Source: Propionivibrio sp. | GTDB lineage: Bacteria; Pseudomonadota; Gammaproteobacteria; Burkholderiales; Rhodocyclaceae | Assembly: GCA_017990155.1 (NCBI GenBank) | Contig: JAGNOM010000032.1 | Coordinates: forward strand, 1 to 15,337 | DNA: 15,337 nt | Direction of reading: 5' to 3' | Shown: positions 5,991 to 13,853 of the stretch, one piece after another | Position numbering within the stretch: position 1 is the stretch's first letter | Layout: every line of letters starts with the position of its first letter | Translations under genes and position numbers: made by a program | The notes under the pieces: generated by a model | Databases searched by the model: none | Seen by the model: only the letters and a program-made list of their open reading frames with translations | What the model was told of the DNA's origin: nothing

Positions 5991-6857
5991 ATGAGCGATA
6001 TTGCGACCAGTGAGTTGGTTGTGGAGTCACCGGCAACGACAGTTGAGCCGCTGGCCCGCATCTACGGCCAGCCGATGGAGCAGTTGCCGCTCGATCTGTA
6101 TATCCCGCCGGACGCCATGGCGGTCATGCTTGACGCCTTCGAAGGGCCGCTTGACCTGTTGCTCTACCTGATTCGCAAGGCCAACGTGAATGTCCTCGAT
6201 ATTCCGATGGCGCCGCTGACGGTGCAGTACCTGACCTATGTCGAGGCGATGCGCTCGCATAATCTTGAGTTGGCGGCCGACTACCTGGTGATGGCGGCGA
6301 TGCTGATCGAGATCAAGTCGCGCATGTTGCTGCCCAAGCCCAAGGCTGCAGAAGGTGAGGAGGTTGAAGACCCGCGCGCCGAACTGGTCCGCCGTCTGAT
6401 TGAGTACGAGCAAATGAAGCAGGCCGCCCGCCGCCTCGACGATCTGCCGCAGGCGGAGCGGGATTTCGACTGGGTCGAGGCGTGGGTCGAGAAGTCGCTG
6501 CTGCAACGCTTGCCGGAAGTCAGTCCCGACGACCTAAAGGACGCCTGGAGCACTATCCTGCGTCAAGCCAAGCTGCACACGCGCCACATGATCCAGCGCG
6601 AGGAATTATCGGTGCGCGAGCATATGGGGCTGATTCTTAGAGCCCTGCGCGATGCCGGCGGATTTGTCGAGTTCGTCGATTTGTTCGATCCGGCGCAGGG
6701 TGCGCCGGTCGTTGTCGTGCATTTTCTTGCGATGCTTGAACTGGCCCGCGAGCATTTGCTCGAAATGACGCAGTCGGAAGCGTTTGCACCGATCTATGTG
6801 AGGTTGGCCGATGGGCGAGTTGAAGACAGAAGCGAACACGGAAGTGAAGATGCCTGA
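5991..6857 (+). CDS. scpA: Segregation and condensation protein A (kleisin)
   Basis: A 288-residue kleisin that bridges the SMC dimer and the ScpB dimer in the bacterial condensin complex acting on the nucleoid. The conserved N-terminal block FEGPLDLLLYLIRKANVNVLDIPMAPLTVQYL begins near residue 50, followed by LAADYLVMAAMLIEIKSRMLLP. The acidic EEVEDPRAELVRRLIEYEQ linker and a winged-helix C-terminal part ending near ...FAPIYVRL complete the family layout. About 45 residues precede the conserved core, more than in Firmicutes; ATG at 5991 is taken because it lies 22 nt after trpS, but the internal Met at residue 26 (about 6075) is an alternative. It overlaps the next gene, scpB, by 47 nt. No smc gene is in the window. 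Confidence 0.93.
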   Translation: MSDIATSELVVESPATTVEPLARIYGQPMEQLPLDLYIPPDAMAVMLDAFEGPLDLLLYLIRKANVNVLDIPMAPLTVQYLTYVEAMRSHNLELAADYLVMAAMLIEIKSRMLLPKPKAAEGEEVEDPRAELVRRLIEYEQMKQAARRLDDLPQAERDFDWVEAWVEKSLLQRLPEVSPDDLKDAWSTILRQAKLHTRHMIQREELSVREHMGLILRALRDAGGFVEFVDLFDPAQGAPVVVVHFLAMLELAREHLLEMTQSEAFAPIYVRLADGRVEDRSEHGSEDA

Positions 6858-7431
6858 GGAAGCGAAGGCCGGGCTTCCGGATAATCCCGCAAGGCTCAAA
6901 CGGGTGCTTGAGGCGGTGCTGCTCAGTGCGCAGCAGCCGCTGACGCCGCTCGAACTCAAGAAAGTGTTTCTTGAGGAGATTGGAACGGATGTGTTGCGCG
7001 TATTGCTCGACGAGATTCGCATTGAGTGGACGGATCGGCCGCTGGAACTGGTGCAGATCGCAAGCGGATGGCGTTTCAGAACGCGCGCCGAGTATCTGCC
7101 TTATCTCGAGCGGCTGAATCCGGAACGGCCGCCGAAGTATTCTCGGGCCGTACTGGAAACGCTGGCCATCATCGCCTATCGTCAACCGGTCACGCGCGGC
7201 GATATCGAGGATATCCGGGGTGTGACGGTGGCTTCACAAATTGTCAAGGTGCTTGAAGAGCGCGGTTGGGTCGATGTCGTCGGTCACCGCGATACACCGG
7301 GAAGACCGGCGCTGCTGGCGACGACAAAGAAATTCCTCGACGACCTCGGTTTGCGCAGTGTGACCGAGTTGCCACCGCTCGAGATGATGAATCAGACACT
7401 GGAGTTGGCCGATGCCCAACAAGACACGTAA
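6811..7431 (+). CDS. scpB: Segregation and condensation protein B
   Basis: A 206-residue two-winged-helix protein that dimerises and binds ScpA in the SMC complex. Recognisable are the N-terminal LKRVLEAVLLSAQQPLTPLELK block, the GWRFRTRAEY strand and the highly conserved YSRAVLETLAIIAYRQPVTRGDIEDIRGV. The downstream GHRDTPGRPALLATTKKFLDDLGL is also a family signature. The start at 6811 is favoured because GAGG at 6800-6803 precedes it with ideal 7-nt spacing; ATG at 6850 with GGAAG upstream would remove 13 poorly conserved residues and shrink the overlap with scpA to 8 nt. Overlap on both sides (scpA, and rluB by 20 nt) suggests translational coupling. This is the segregation ScpB, unrelated to the decarboxylase at 1645. 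Confidence 0.95.
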   Translation: MGELKTEANTEVKMPEEAKAGLPDNPARLKRVLEAVLLSAQQPLTPLELKKVFLEEIGTDVLRVLLDEIRIEWTDRPLELVQIASGWRFRTRAEYLPYLERLNPERPPKYSRAVLETLAIIAYRQPVTRGDIEDIRGVTVASQIVKVLEERGWVDVVGHRDTPGRPALLATTKKFLDDLGLRSVTELPPLEMMNQTLELADAQQDT

Positions 7432-8386
7432 AACACCATTCAGGGCGCCAGTCAGCGCAGTACGCAAGCCGCGAGACGAAGCTGTGCCCGAGGGGCATTC
7501 GCATTCGCACTCGCCGCGCGCTGAGGAGACGCTCGAGAGCCAACCGCGTCGGCAACGCGCACCGCGCCAGGATTTCTCGAATCGAGCGCGGCACAAGGAA
7601 CTCCCCGGTAAACCGGAGCGCTTGCACAAACTCCTCGCCCAGAGCGGGGTCGGCTCGCGGCGCGAGATGGAAGAATTGATCGCCGTGGGCCGTGTCAATG
7701 TAAACGGGGAGACGGCCCAGGTCGGCCAGTCGGCGAGTCCCGGGGACCGGATCAAGGTCAACGGCAAACTGGTGCATCTCAAGTTCTCCAACCGGCTTCC
7801 GCGCGTGATCATCTACCACAAGCCCGAAGGCGAGATCGTGTCGCGCGATGATCCCGAACATCGCCCGACCGTCTTCACCTCGTTGCCACGAATGTCCGGC
7901 GGTCGCTGGGTCGCGGTCGGTCGCCTCGACTTCAATACGAGCGGGTTGCTGCTCTTCACAACTTCGGGCGATCTGGCCAACCGGTTGATGCACCCGCGCT
8001 ATAACCTTGTGCGCGAGTACGCGGTTCGGATTCTCGGGGAACTGCCCGAAGGCGCAAAGGAAAAACTGCTGGCGGGTGTCGAACTCGAAGATGGCGTTGC
8101 ACAATTTGCCTCCTTTGTGGAAGCCGGCGGCGAGGGCGCAAACCGCTGGTATCGCGTGTCGCTCTTCGAGGGGCGCAATCGGGAAGTGCGACGAATGTTT
8201 GAATCGGTCGGCGTCGTCGTCAGCCGTCTGATGCGCGTTCGTTACGGCCCGTTCGTCCTGCCATCAAACCTGAAGCGTGGCCATGTCCTGGAGTTGGGTG
8301 AAGTGGATATCAAGAAGCTCCTGGCCGATTTCGACATGGAAAATCCGGCGCCACATCGTTCGCCGCGAAAGCCCCGCGAGCGCTGA
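7412..8386 (+). CDS. rluB: 23S rRNA pseudouridine synthase RluB
   Basis: A 324-residue RsuA-family pseudouridine synthase, inferred to make pseudouridine 2605 (E. coli numbering) in 23S rRNA. An S4 RNA-binding domain (ERLHKLLAQSGVGSRREMEELI through NGKLV, about residues 69-120) precedes the catalytic domain, where GRLDFNTSGLLLFT carries the catalytic Asp173. RVSLFEGRNREVRRMFESVG and SRLMRVRYGPF are further family motifs. The first 65 residues form a basic, low-complexity extension containing HSHSHS and many Arg and Pro residues, probably a disordered RNA-binding tail. Start ATG at 7412 has GGAG at 7401-7404 with 7-nt spacing and overlaps scpB by 20 nt. Membership of RluB rather than RluE/RluF follows from the scpB neighbour, the S4 domain and the sequence. 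Last gene of the run. Confidence 0.93.
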   Translation: MPNKTRKTPFRAPVSAVRKPRDEAVPEGHSHSHSPRAEETLESQPRRQRAPRQDFSNRARHKELPGKPERLHKLLAQSGVGSRREMEELIAVGRVNVNGETAQVGQSASPGDRIKVNGKLVHLKFSNRLPRVIIYHKPEGEIVSRDDPEHRPTVFTSLPRMSGGRWVAVGRLDFNTSGLLLFTTSGDLANRLMHPRYNLVREYAVRILGELPEGAKEKLLAGVELEDGVAQFASFVEAGGEGANRWYRVSLFEGRNREVRRMFESVGVVVSRLMRVRYGPFVLPSNLKRGHVLELGEVDIKKLLADFDMENPAPHRSPRKPRER

Positions 8387-8396
8387 GTCTTTGCGT

Positions 8397-8420
8397 GGCT
8401 GCAAACCCAGGCTTGCAGCC
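8397..8420 (+). terminator. Hairpin after rluB, possible terminator without a clear T-run
   Basis: GGCTGCAA (8397-8404) and TTGCAGCC (8413-8420) form a perfect 8-bp stem with an 8-nt loop, starting 11 nt after the rluB stop. No T-tract follows. A second weaker stem, GCGCTT (8438-8443) with AAGCGC (8458-8463), is followed by GCTTT. Either could end the upstream operon or block 3' exonucleases. Confidence 0.4.
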
Positions 8421-8493
8421 CATGTTGCCGAAAGGGGGCGCTTGGTTGGCTCTCGGGAAGCGCGCTTTGTAGTGTCGTGATGGCGAGTTTCAA

Positions 8494-8522
8494 TTTACGT
8501 GGAAGTAAAAACTCGTTATAAT
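8494..8522 (+). promoter_or_regulatory. Predicted sigma70 promoter of the rimP-nusA-infB operon
   Basis: A perfect TATAAT (8517-8522) is preceded by TTTACG (8494-8499; 4 of 6 to TTGACA) with the optimal 17-bp spacer. Transcription would begin near 8529, giving a leader of about 70 nt before rimP. There is no tRNA gene upstream, unlike E. coli where metY precedes rimP. Confidence 0.75.
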
Positions 8523-8534
8523 CCAACGGTTTTT

Positions 8535-8589
8535 TCCGCTCGCCCCTGTGGGGGCAGTTATTTCGGAGATGGGCGTTTCGCCCATTTTT
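8535..8589 (+). terminator. Leader attenuator with intrinsic-terminator hairpin ahead of rimP
   Basis: Hairpin A is GCCCC (8542-8546) with GGGGC (8551-8555), enclosed by TCCG (8535-8538) with CGGA (8564-8567). It is followed at once by hairpin B, ATGGGCG (8569-8575), loop TTT, CGCCCAT (8579-8585), then a T-run to 8589. Hairpin B has intrinsic-terminator form and lies between the promoter and the rimP start, so it should stop some transcripts. CGCCC at 8541-8545 can instead pair with GGGCG at 8571-8575, which would break both hairpins and act as an antiterminator. Terminator-bearing leaders before rimP have been proposed in gammaproteobacteria; NusA autoregulation is a plausible input here but is inference. 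Confidence 0.65.
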
Positions 8590-8600
8590 CATTTGTAGAT

Positions 8601-9041
8601 ATGGATTTGTACGAACTTCTCGATAAGACGGTAAGCGGTCTCGGATACGAACTGGTGGACGTGGAGCAGAGTCCGCGCGGTCGTGTATTGCGCGTGTTCA
8701 TCGATAAGGCCGATAAGGTCGGTGGTATCGATGTCGAAGATTGCACGCTTGTCAGCAATCAGTTGTCACGTGTTCTGACTGTCGAAAACGTTGACTATGA
8801 CCGTCTTGAGATATCTTCTCCCGGGTTGGATCGGGTGTTGAAGAAACAGGCGGATTTTGAGCGTTTTGCGGGTTCGGAGATCAATCTCAGATTGCGTTTG
8901 CCGATGAGTGGCCGGCGCAATTTCAACGGCGTCTTGCTCGGTGTGCAGGATGGCAAGGTGCGCCTGACCGTGGATACGGGCGAAGTGGAACTGGAGTTTG
9001 GCAATATTGACAAGGCCAGGCTGGTTCCCAAGTTCGACTAG
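8601..9041 (+). CDS. rimP: Ribosome maturation factor RimP
   Basis: A 146-residue protein needed for maturation of the 30S subunit. Recognisable parts are GYELVDVEQSPRGRVLRVFID in the N-terminal domain, GGIDVEDCTLVSNQLSRVL, the signature EISSPGLDRVL (SSPGLDR at residues 72-78) and the C-terminal SH3-like domain ending in DKARLVPKFD. ATG at 8601 is chosen because it gives the canonical MDLYELLDKTVSGLGYELV start and follows the leader terminator; the frame is open further upstream but that stretch overlaps the promoter. No strong Shine-Dalgarno is visible before it. It is first in the operon with nusA and infB, the classical arrangement. Confidence 0.95.
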   Translation: MDLYELLDKTVSGLGYELVDVEQSPRGRVLRVFIDKADKVGGIDVEDCTLVSNQLSRVLTVENVDYDRLEISSPGLDRVLKKQADFERFAGSEINLRLRLPMSGRRNFNGVLLGVQDGKVRLTVDTGEVELEFGNIDKARLVPKFD

Positions 9042-9074
9042 TAATGATCAGGCTGGATAGGGGGTAGTGAGAAT

Positions 9075-10547
9075 ATGAGCCGCGAAATTTTGCTTCTGGT
9101 AGATGTGCTGGCGCGTGAAAAGAACGTGAGCAAAGAGATCGTCTTTGGCGCTCTTGAGCTGGCGCTTGCGTCGGCGACCAAAAAGCGGATTCACGACGAT
9201 GCCGATGTTCGCGTTGTGGTTGATCGCGAGACGGGCGATTTTGAGACTTTCCGTCGCTGGGAGGTGGTGGCTGACGAGGATTTCATCCTTGAGGCGCAGC
9301 ATATTCCCTTGTCGGACGCGCAGAAGCAGGATCCCGATGTCGAAATCGGGGACTATCTCGAAGAGTCGCTGGAGCCGATCGATTTCGGGCGGATTGGTGC
9401 GCAAGCGGCCAAGCAGGTGATTCTCCAGAAGATTCGCGATGCCGAGCGTGACCAGATTCTCAACGACTTCCTCGAGCGCAAGGAGCATCTCGTTACCGGC
9501 ACGATCAAGCGCATGGAGCGAGGAAATGCCATCGTTGAGGCCGGGAAGATCGAGGCCGTGCTGCCGCGGGATCAGATGATTCCGCGTGAAAACCTGCGCG
9601 TCGGCGATCGAGTCAAGGCCTTCCTGCTGCGTATCGATCGTGCGGCGCGCGGTCCGCAACTGATCCTTTCGCGTACGGCACCCGAGTTCATCATCAAGCT
9701 GTTCGAGATGGAAGTGCCGGAAGTTGATGATGGTTTGCTCGAAATCAAGGCGGCTGCCCGCGACGCCGGGATGCGCGCAAAGATTGCGGTCAAGTCGAAT
9801 GATCAGCGTGTCGATCCGATCGGCACCTGTGTCGGGATGCGCGGAATGCGTGTCACGGCGGTGACCAACGAGCTTGCCGGCGAGCGCGTTGATATCGTGC
9901 TCTGGTCGGCCGACCCAGCTCAGTTTGTAGTTGGTGCTTTGGCGCCCGCCGAGGTGGTCTCCGTGGTGGTTGATGAAGATCGGCATTCCATGGATGTGGT
10001 CGTCGATGACGACAATCTGGCAATCGCGATCGGGCGCGGCGGACAAAACGTCCGCCTGGCGTCGGAATTGACCGGGTGGACTATCAATCTGATGACCGAA
10101 GAAGAATCGCAGACACGCGTTGAGGCGGAGTCGGCGGCTATTCGGGTGTTGTTCATTGAGAAGCTCGACGTTGATGAGGAAGTGGCAAACATCCTGATTA
10201 GCGAAGGCTTCTCGACGCTGGAGGAAGTTGCCTACGTCCCGCTTCATGAAATGCTGGAAATCGAGGCTTTTGATGAGGTAACGGTCCAGGAGTTGCGTGA
10301 TCGTGCACGGAATGTCTTGCTCACTGAGGCGATCGTCGCTGAAGAGCAAATCGGCGACGTAGCCGACGATCTGCTGAATCTGGATGGCATGGACAAGGTC
10401 TTGGCCGGCAAACTGGCGGTAAATGGTGTCAAGACTCGCGATGATTTGGCGGATCTGGCCATTGACGAAGTCGTTGAAATGACCGGTATCGATGCCGATC
10501 GTGCGAAACAACTGATCACCACGGCGCGCGCGCACTGGTTCGAGTAA
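9075..10547 (+). CDS. nusA: Transcription termination/antitermination factor NusA
   Basis: A 490-residue protein, near the E. coli length of 495. It binds RNA polymerase and controls pausing, intrinsic termination and rRNA antitermination. Order of domains: N-terminal polymerase-binding domain (residues 1 to about 130), S1 domain beginning near LVTGTIKRMERGNAIVEAG, KH1 and KH2 (KH2 with the GxxG-type loop IAIGRGGQNVRLAS near residue 317), then two acidic C-terminal repeats (about 360-425, EVANILISEGFSTLEEV, and about 435-490, LAGKLAVNGVKTRDDL). The double C-terminal repeat is typical of proteobacteria, where it contacts the alpha subunit. It starts 33 nt after rimP, with a G-rich stretch upstream as ribosome binding site. 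The leader terminator upstream of rimP offers a route for autoregulation. Confidence 0.98.
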   Translation: MSREILLLVDVLAREKNVSKEIVFGALELALASATKKRIHDDADVRVVVDRETGDFETFRRWEVVADEDFILEAQHIPLSDAQKQDPDVEIGDYLEESLEPIDFGRIGAQAAKQVILQKIRDAERDQILNDFLERKEHLVTGTIKRMERGNAIVEAGKIEAVLPRDQMIPRENLRVGDRVKAFLLRIDRAARGPQLILSRTAPEFIIKLFEMEVPEVDDGLLEIKAAARDAGMRAKIAVKSNDQRVDPIGTCVGMRGMRVTAVTNELAGERVDIVLWSADPAQFVVGALAPAEVVSVVVDEDRHSMDVVVDDDNLAIAIGRGGQNVRLASELTGWTINLMTEEESQTRVEAESAAIRVLFIEKLDVDEEVANILISEGFSTLEEVAYVPLHEMLEIEAFDEVTVQELRDRARNVLLTEAIVAEEQIGDVADDLLNLDGMDKVLAGKLAVNGVKTRDDLADLAIDEVVEMTGIDADRAKQLITTARAHWFE

Positions 10548-10566
10548 GCTTAGAAGAGGAATCCAC

Positions 10567-13464
10567 ATGGCGCAAACAAGTGTTGCCCAATTAGCCACCG
10601 ACCTGAAAATGCCGGCCGACGCACTGCTTGAGCAGTTGCAAAAGGCAGGCGTAAGCAAGAGCAACGCGGACGATCTTCTTTCCGAGCAGGATAAGTCGAG
10701 GTTGTTGGAGTACCTGCGTCGTTCGCATGGCGATGCCGAGTCGAAGACCAAGATTACCCTGACACGCAAGGAAACGACCGAAATCCGCTCCCAGGACTCT
10801 CACGGGAAACAACGGACTGTTCAGGTCGAGGTCAGAAAAAAGCGGGTTCTGGTCAAGCGCGACATTCCTGAGCTGCGGCCCGGGTCGCAAGACTTGGTGA
10901 ACTCGTCGGCACCGCAAGTCGGCATGAATGTGGAAATTCCCGAACAGGCGGCACCCGAGCCGGTGCTTGTCGAACCGATCGTCGAAGTCATTCCGATTCC
11001 CGAGGTTCCGGTCGTCGAGCCGGTGCCGGAAGTTGTGATCGAGCCTGAAACCACCGTCCCAGAGCCCGAGCCTGTCGAGTCCGCCGTTGAAGTGGCCGAG
11101 GTTCCCGAAGTCACGCAGCCGGTCGCGTCGGCGGTGGCCGACGAAGCCAGGGCGAAGAAGCCGGGCGCCGAGACGAAGCAGAAGGCCAAAGGAGGCTCGG
11201 AAGCCAAGCCTGAAGTCGCGACCGAGCACAAGGTTGGTGTCAAGAAAGTCGTGACCCGCGCATCGATCATCGGTGAAGAGCAGCAACGCCTGCGTGCAGA
11301 AGAAGAGCGGCGCAAGGCCGAGTTGAGGGCGCGCCAAGAGGCCGAGTATCTCGAAAAGCAAAGGCGTGCCGCTGAACTCGTCCGCTTGAAGGTCGAAGCT
11401 GAAGAAAAAGCGGTGGCAGCACGTGCAGCGGAAGCTGCGAAACAGGTTGCCGCGAAGACTGCAAGCGATAAGCCGTCGGAAGACAAGACCTTGCATAAAC
11501 CTGCTTCGAAAGCCGGCGTTTCGGATAAGAAACCGGCCGACAAGAAGGGCGGACAGTGGAAGAACGAAGGCGCCAACAAACGGCAAGGTCTGAAAACACG
11601 CGGAGCAACCGGAACGACAGGCTGGCGCGAAAACAAGCATGGCAAGCGGAACAATCGCAATAGTGATTCGGATGAACAGCATGCCTTCCAGGTTCCCACG
11701 GAAGCGGTGGTTCACGATGTTCACGTGCCTGAGACCATTTCGGTTTCGGATCTTGCTCACAAGATGGCTGTAAAAGCGACCGAGGTCATCAAGACGCTGA
11801 TGAAGATGGGGTCGATGGTGACCATCAACCAGGTGCTTGATCAGGAAACCGCGATGATCATCGTCGAAGAAATGGGACACAAGGCTTTTGCAGCCAAACT
11901 CGACGATCCCGATGCCTTTATCGACGACGATTCGTCGCACGAAGATGCAGAACAGATGCATCGTGCTCCGGTCGTTACTGTCATGGGTCACGTCGACCAC
12001 GGAAAGACTTCGTTACTCGACTACATTCGGCGCGCGCGCGTCGCTTCGGGCGAAGCGGGCGGTATTACCCAACACATTGGCGCCTATCACGTCGAGACGG
12101 CACGGGGTATGGTGACCTTCCTCGATACGCCGGGCCACGAAGCCTTTACGGCGATGCGCGCCCGCGGAGCCAAAGCAACGGATATCGTTATTCTGGTGGT
12201 GGCCGCAGATGACGGCGTAATGCCGCAAACGCGTGAGGCGATCCACCACGCCAAGGCGGCGGGTGTGCCCATCGTCGTCGCGGTCAACAAGATCGACAAG
12301 CCCGAGGCAAATCCCGAACGCGTGAAGCAGGAACTGGTTGCCGAGCAAGTCGTTCCGGAAGAGTACGGTGGCGATGCGCCATTCATCTCGGTTTCGGCGA
12401 AGACCGGTGCTGGTATCGATGAACTTCTCGAAAACGTGTTGCTGCAGGCTGAAGTGCTTGAGTTGAAGGCGCCGAAGGATGCGCCGGCCAAGGGTTTGAT
12501 CATCGAGGCACGCCTTGACAAGGGGCGCGGTCCGGTGGCGACGATGCTGGTTCAGTCAGGTACGCTCCGCCAGGGCGACGTGGTCCTTTCCGGCCAGGTT
12601 TTTGGGCGGGTTCGGGCGATGCTCGATGAGAATGGCAAGTCGATCAAGGAAGCCGGGCCATCGATTCCGGTTGAAATTCTCGGCCTTTCCGATGTGCCGT
12701 CAGCAGGTCAGGACGCCGTGGTGTTGGGCGATGAGCGCAAGGCACGTGAAATTGCTCTCTTCCGTCAAGGCAAGTTCCGTGATGTCAAGCTGGCTACCAA
12801 GCAGGCAGCGAATCTCGAAAATATTCTCGATCAGATGACCGAAGCCGAGGTCAAGACCTTGGCGTTGATCATCAAGGCAGACGTTCAGGGTTCGCAGGAA
12901 GCGCTTGTCCAGTCGCTGCAGAAGCTCTCGACGGATGAAGTCAAGGTCAACGTGATCCATGGCGCGGTCGGCGCGATCAGCGAGTCCGATATTCATCTCG
13001 CGCATGCCTCGAAGGCGGTCATCATCGGTTTCAATACCCGGGCTGATGCTGGCGCGCGCAAGGCGGCCGAGAGTGTCGGGGTCGATATCCGCTACTACAA
13101 CATCATCTATGACGCTGTTGATGACGTGAAGGCGGCTCTTTCCGGGATGCTGTCGCCCGAGAAGCGTGAGGAAATCACCGGCCTCGTTGAAATTCGCCAG
13201 GTATTCCGTGCGACCAAGATCGGTACGATTGCCGGCTGTTACGTACTAGAGGGTGTCATCAAGCGTAGCTCGCGCGCTCGTCTTCTGCGCAACAATGTGG
13301 TGGTCTGGGATGGCGAACTTGAGTCGCTCAAGCGCTTCAAGGATGACGTCAAGGAAGTTCGTGCAGGCTTTGAATGCGGTCTGTCGCTCAGAAACTACAA
13401 CGCGTACGAAGAGGGCGACCAGCTCGAAACGTACGATGTGACTGAAGTTGCGCGGACGCTTTAA
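10567..13464 (+). CDS. infB: Translation initiation factor IF-2
   Basis: A 965-residue GTPase that delivers initiator fMet-tRNA to the 30S subunit and promotes subunit joining. It is longer than E. coli IF2 (890 residues). An IF2N domain occupies residues 1-55. A Pro/Glu/Val-rich repeat region follows at about 122-187, then a Lys/Ala linker, a charged probable coiled coil at about 237-295, a basic linker, and a second IF2N-type domain near 385-450. G motifs are GHVDHGKT at 474-481, DTPGH starting at Asp520 and NKID at 574-577, followed by domains II, III and IV. GAGGA at 10555-10559 is a good ribosome binding site for the ATG at 10567. Shorter isoforms from internal starts, known in E. coli, are possible but not evident. 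It ends exactly one base before rbfA. Confidence 0.98.
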   Translation: MAQTSVAQLATDLKMPADALLEQLQKAGVSKSNADDLLSEQDKSRLLEYLRRSHGDAESKTKITLTRKETTEIRSQDSHGKQRTVQVEVRKKRVLVKRDIPELRPGSQDLVNSSAPQVGMNVEIPEQAAPEPVLVEPIVEVIPIPEVPVVEPVPEVVIEPETTVPEPEPVESAVEVAEVPEVTQPVASAVADEARAKKPGAETKQKAKGGSEAKPEVATEHKVGVKKVVTRASIIGEEQQRLRAEEERRKAELRARQEAEYLEKQRRAAELVRLKVEAEEKAVAARAAEAAKQVAAKTASDKPSEDKTLHKPASKAGVSDKKPADKKGGQWKNEGANKRQGLKTRGATGTTGWRENKHGKRNNRNSDSDEQHAFQVPTEAVVHDVHVPETISVSDLAHKMAVKATEVIKTLMKMGSMVTINQVLDQETAMIIVEEMGHKAFAAKLDDPDAFIDDDSSHEDAEQMHRAPVVTVMGHVDHGKTSLLDYIRRARVASGEAGGITQHIGAYHVETARGMVTFLDTPGHEAFTAMRARGAKATDIVILVVAADDGVMPQTREAIHHAKAAGVPIVVAVNKIDKPEANPERVKQELVAEQVVPEEYGGDAPFISVSAKTGAGIDELLENVLLQAEVLELKAPKDAPAKGLIIEARLDKGRGPVATMLVQSGTLRQGDVVLSGQVFGRVRAMLDENGKSIKEAGPSIPVEILGLSDVPSAGQDAVVLGDERKAREIALFRQGKFRDVKLATKQAANLENILDQMTEAEVKTLALIIKADVQGSQEALVQSLQKLSTDEVKVNVIHGAVGAISESDIHLAHASKAVIIGFNTRADAGARKAAESVGVDIRYYNIIYDAVDDVKAALSGMLSPEKREEITGLVEIRQVFRATKIGTIAGCYVLEGVIKRSSRARLLRNNVVVWDGELESLKRFKDDVKEVRAGFECGLSLRNYNAYEEGDQLETYDVTEVARTL

Positions 13465-13851
13465 GTGACGGCCAACAAGAGTTTCTCGCGCAAGGATCGA
13501 GTGTCCGAGCAGATCCGTCGTGAACTGGCGGAACTGATCCGGACCGAACTTAAAGATCCGCGCGTGGGGATGATCAGTCTCACTGACGTCGAGGTGACGG
13601 CGGACTATGCGCACGCCAAGGTGTACTTCAGTACGCTTGCCGGCAGCGAGAATTTGCCGGGGGTGATGACCGGGCTGGAAAAGGCGTCAGGTTTTCTGCG
13701 TCGTGAATTGGGAAAACGCATCAGCATTCACACGACGCCGCAATTGCATTTTGTGTTTGACCACTCGCTCGAGCGCGGTGCCGACCTGACGAAATTGATT
13801 CAGGAAGCCGTCGCGATTTCTGACAAATCAGAACCTGATACCGATAGCTGA
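13465..13851 (+). CDS. rbfA: Ribosome-binding factor A
   Basis: A 128-residue KH-fold protein that binds the 30S subunit near helix 1 of 16S rRNA and acts in late maturation and cold adaptation. The sequence RKDRVSEQIRRELAELIRTELKDPRVGMISLTDVEVTADYAHAKVYFS is a clear family signature, and FLRRELGKRISIHTTPQLHFVFDHSLERG completes the core. The start is GTG at 13465, directly abutting the infB TAA stop (13462-13464) with no gap; no strong Shine-Dalgarno is visible, so reinitiation by ribosomes finishing infB is likely. The length agrees with the usual 120-135. Confidence 0.95.
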   Translation: MTANKSFSRKDRVSEQIRRELAELIRTELKDPRVGMISLTDVEVTADYAHAKVYFSTLAGSENLPGVMTGLEKASGFLRRELGKRISIHTTPQLHFVFDHSLERGADLTKLIQEAVAISDKSEPDTDS

Positions 13852-13853
13852 TT

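Noticed and set aside
4754..6061. 435-codon open frame on the minus strand opposite trpS.
   Set aside because: trpS on the other strand has all family motifs; the antisense product has no motif and spans the trpS-scpA boundary.
8499..8600. N-terminal extension of rimP from the in-frame codon at 8499.
   Set aside because: It would include the promoter and the leader terminator; the family N-terminus begins at the ATG at 8601.
8387..8600. tRNA gene (metY-like) before rimP, expected from E. coli.
   Set aside because: No cloverleaf or T-loop GGTTCRA motif found in this gap; it holds only hairpins, promoter and leader.
9048..10769. 573-codon open frame on the minus strand opposite nusA.
   Set aside because: It covers nusA and the infB start in antisense, with no promoter, ribosome binding site or known domain. 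NusA is unambiguous.
10930..11126. Pro/Glu-coding repeats in infB as a possible tandem DNA repeat or CRISPR-like array.
   Set aside because: Units are irregular at the DNA level and in frame within IF-2; they are a protein low-complexity region.
10591..12000. 469-codon open frame on the minus strand opposite the infB N-terminal half.
   Set aside because: Its Phe/Arg/Leu-rich composition simply mirrors the Lys/Glu/Ala-rich IF-2 linker read backwards.
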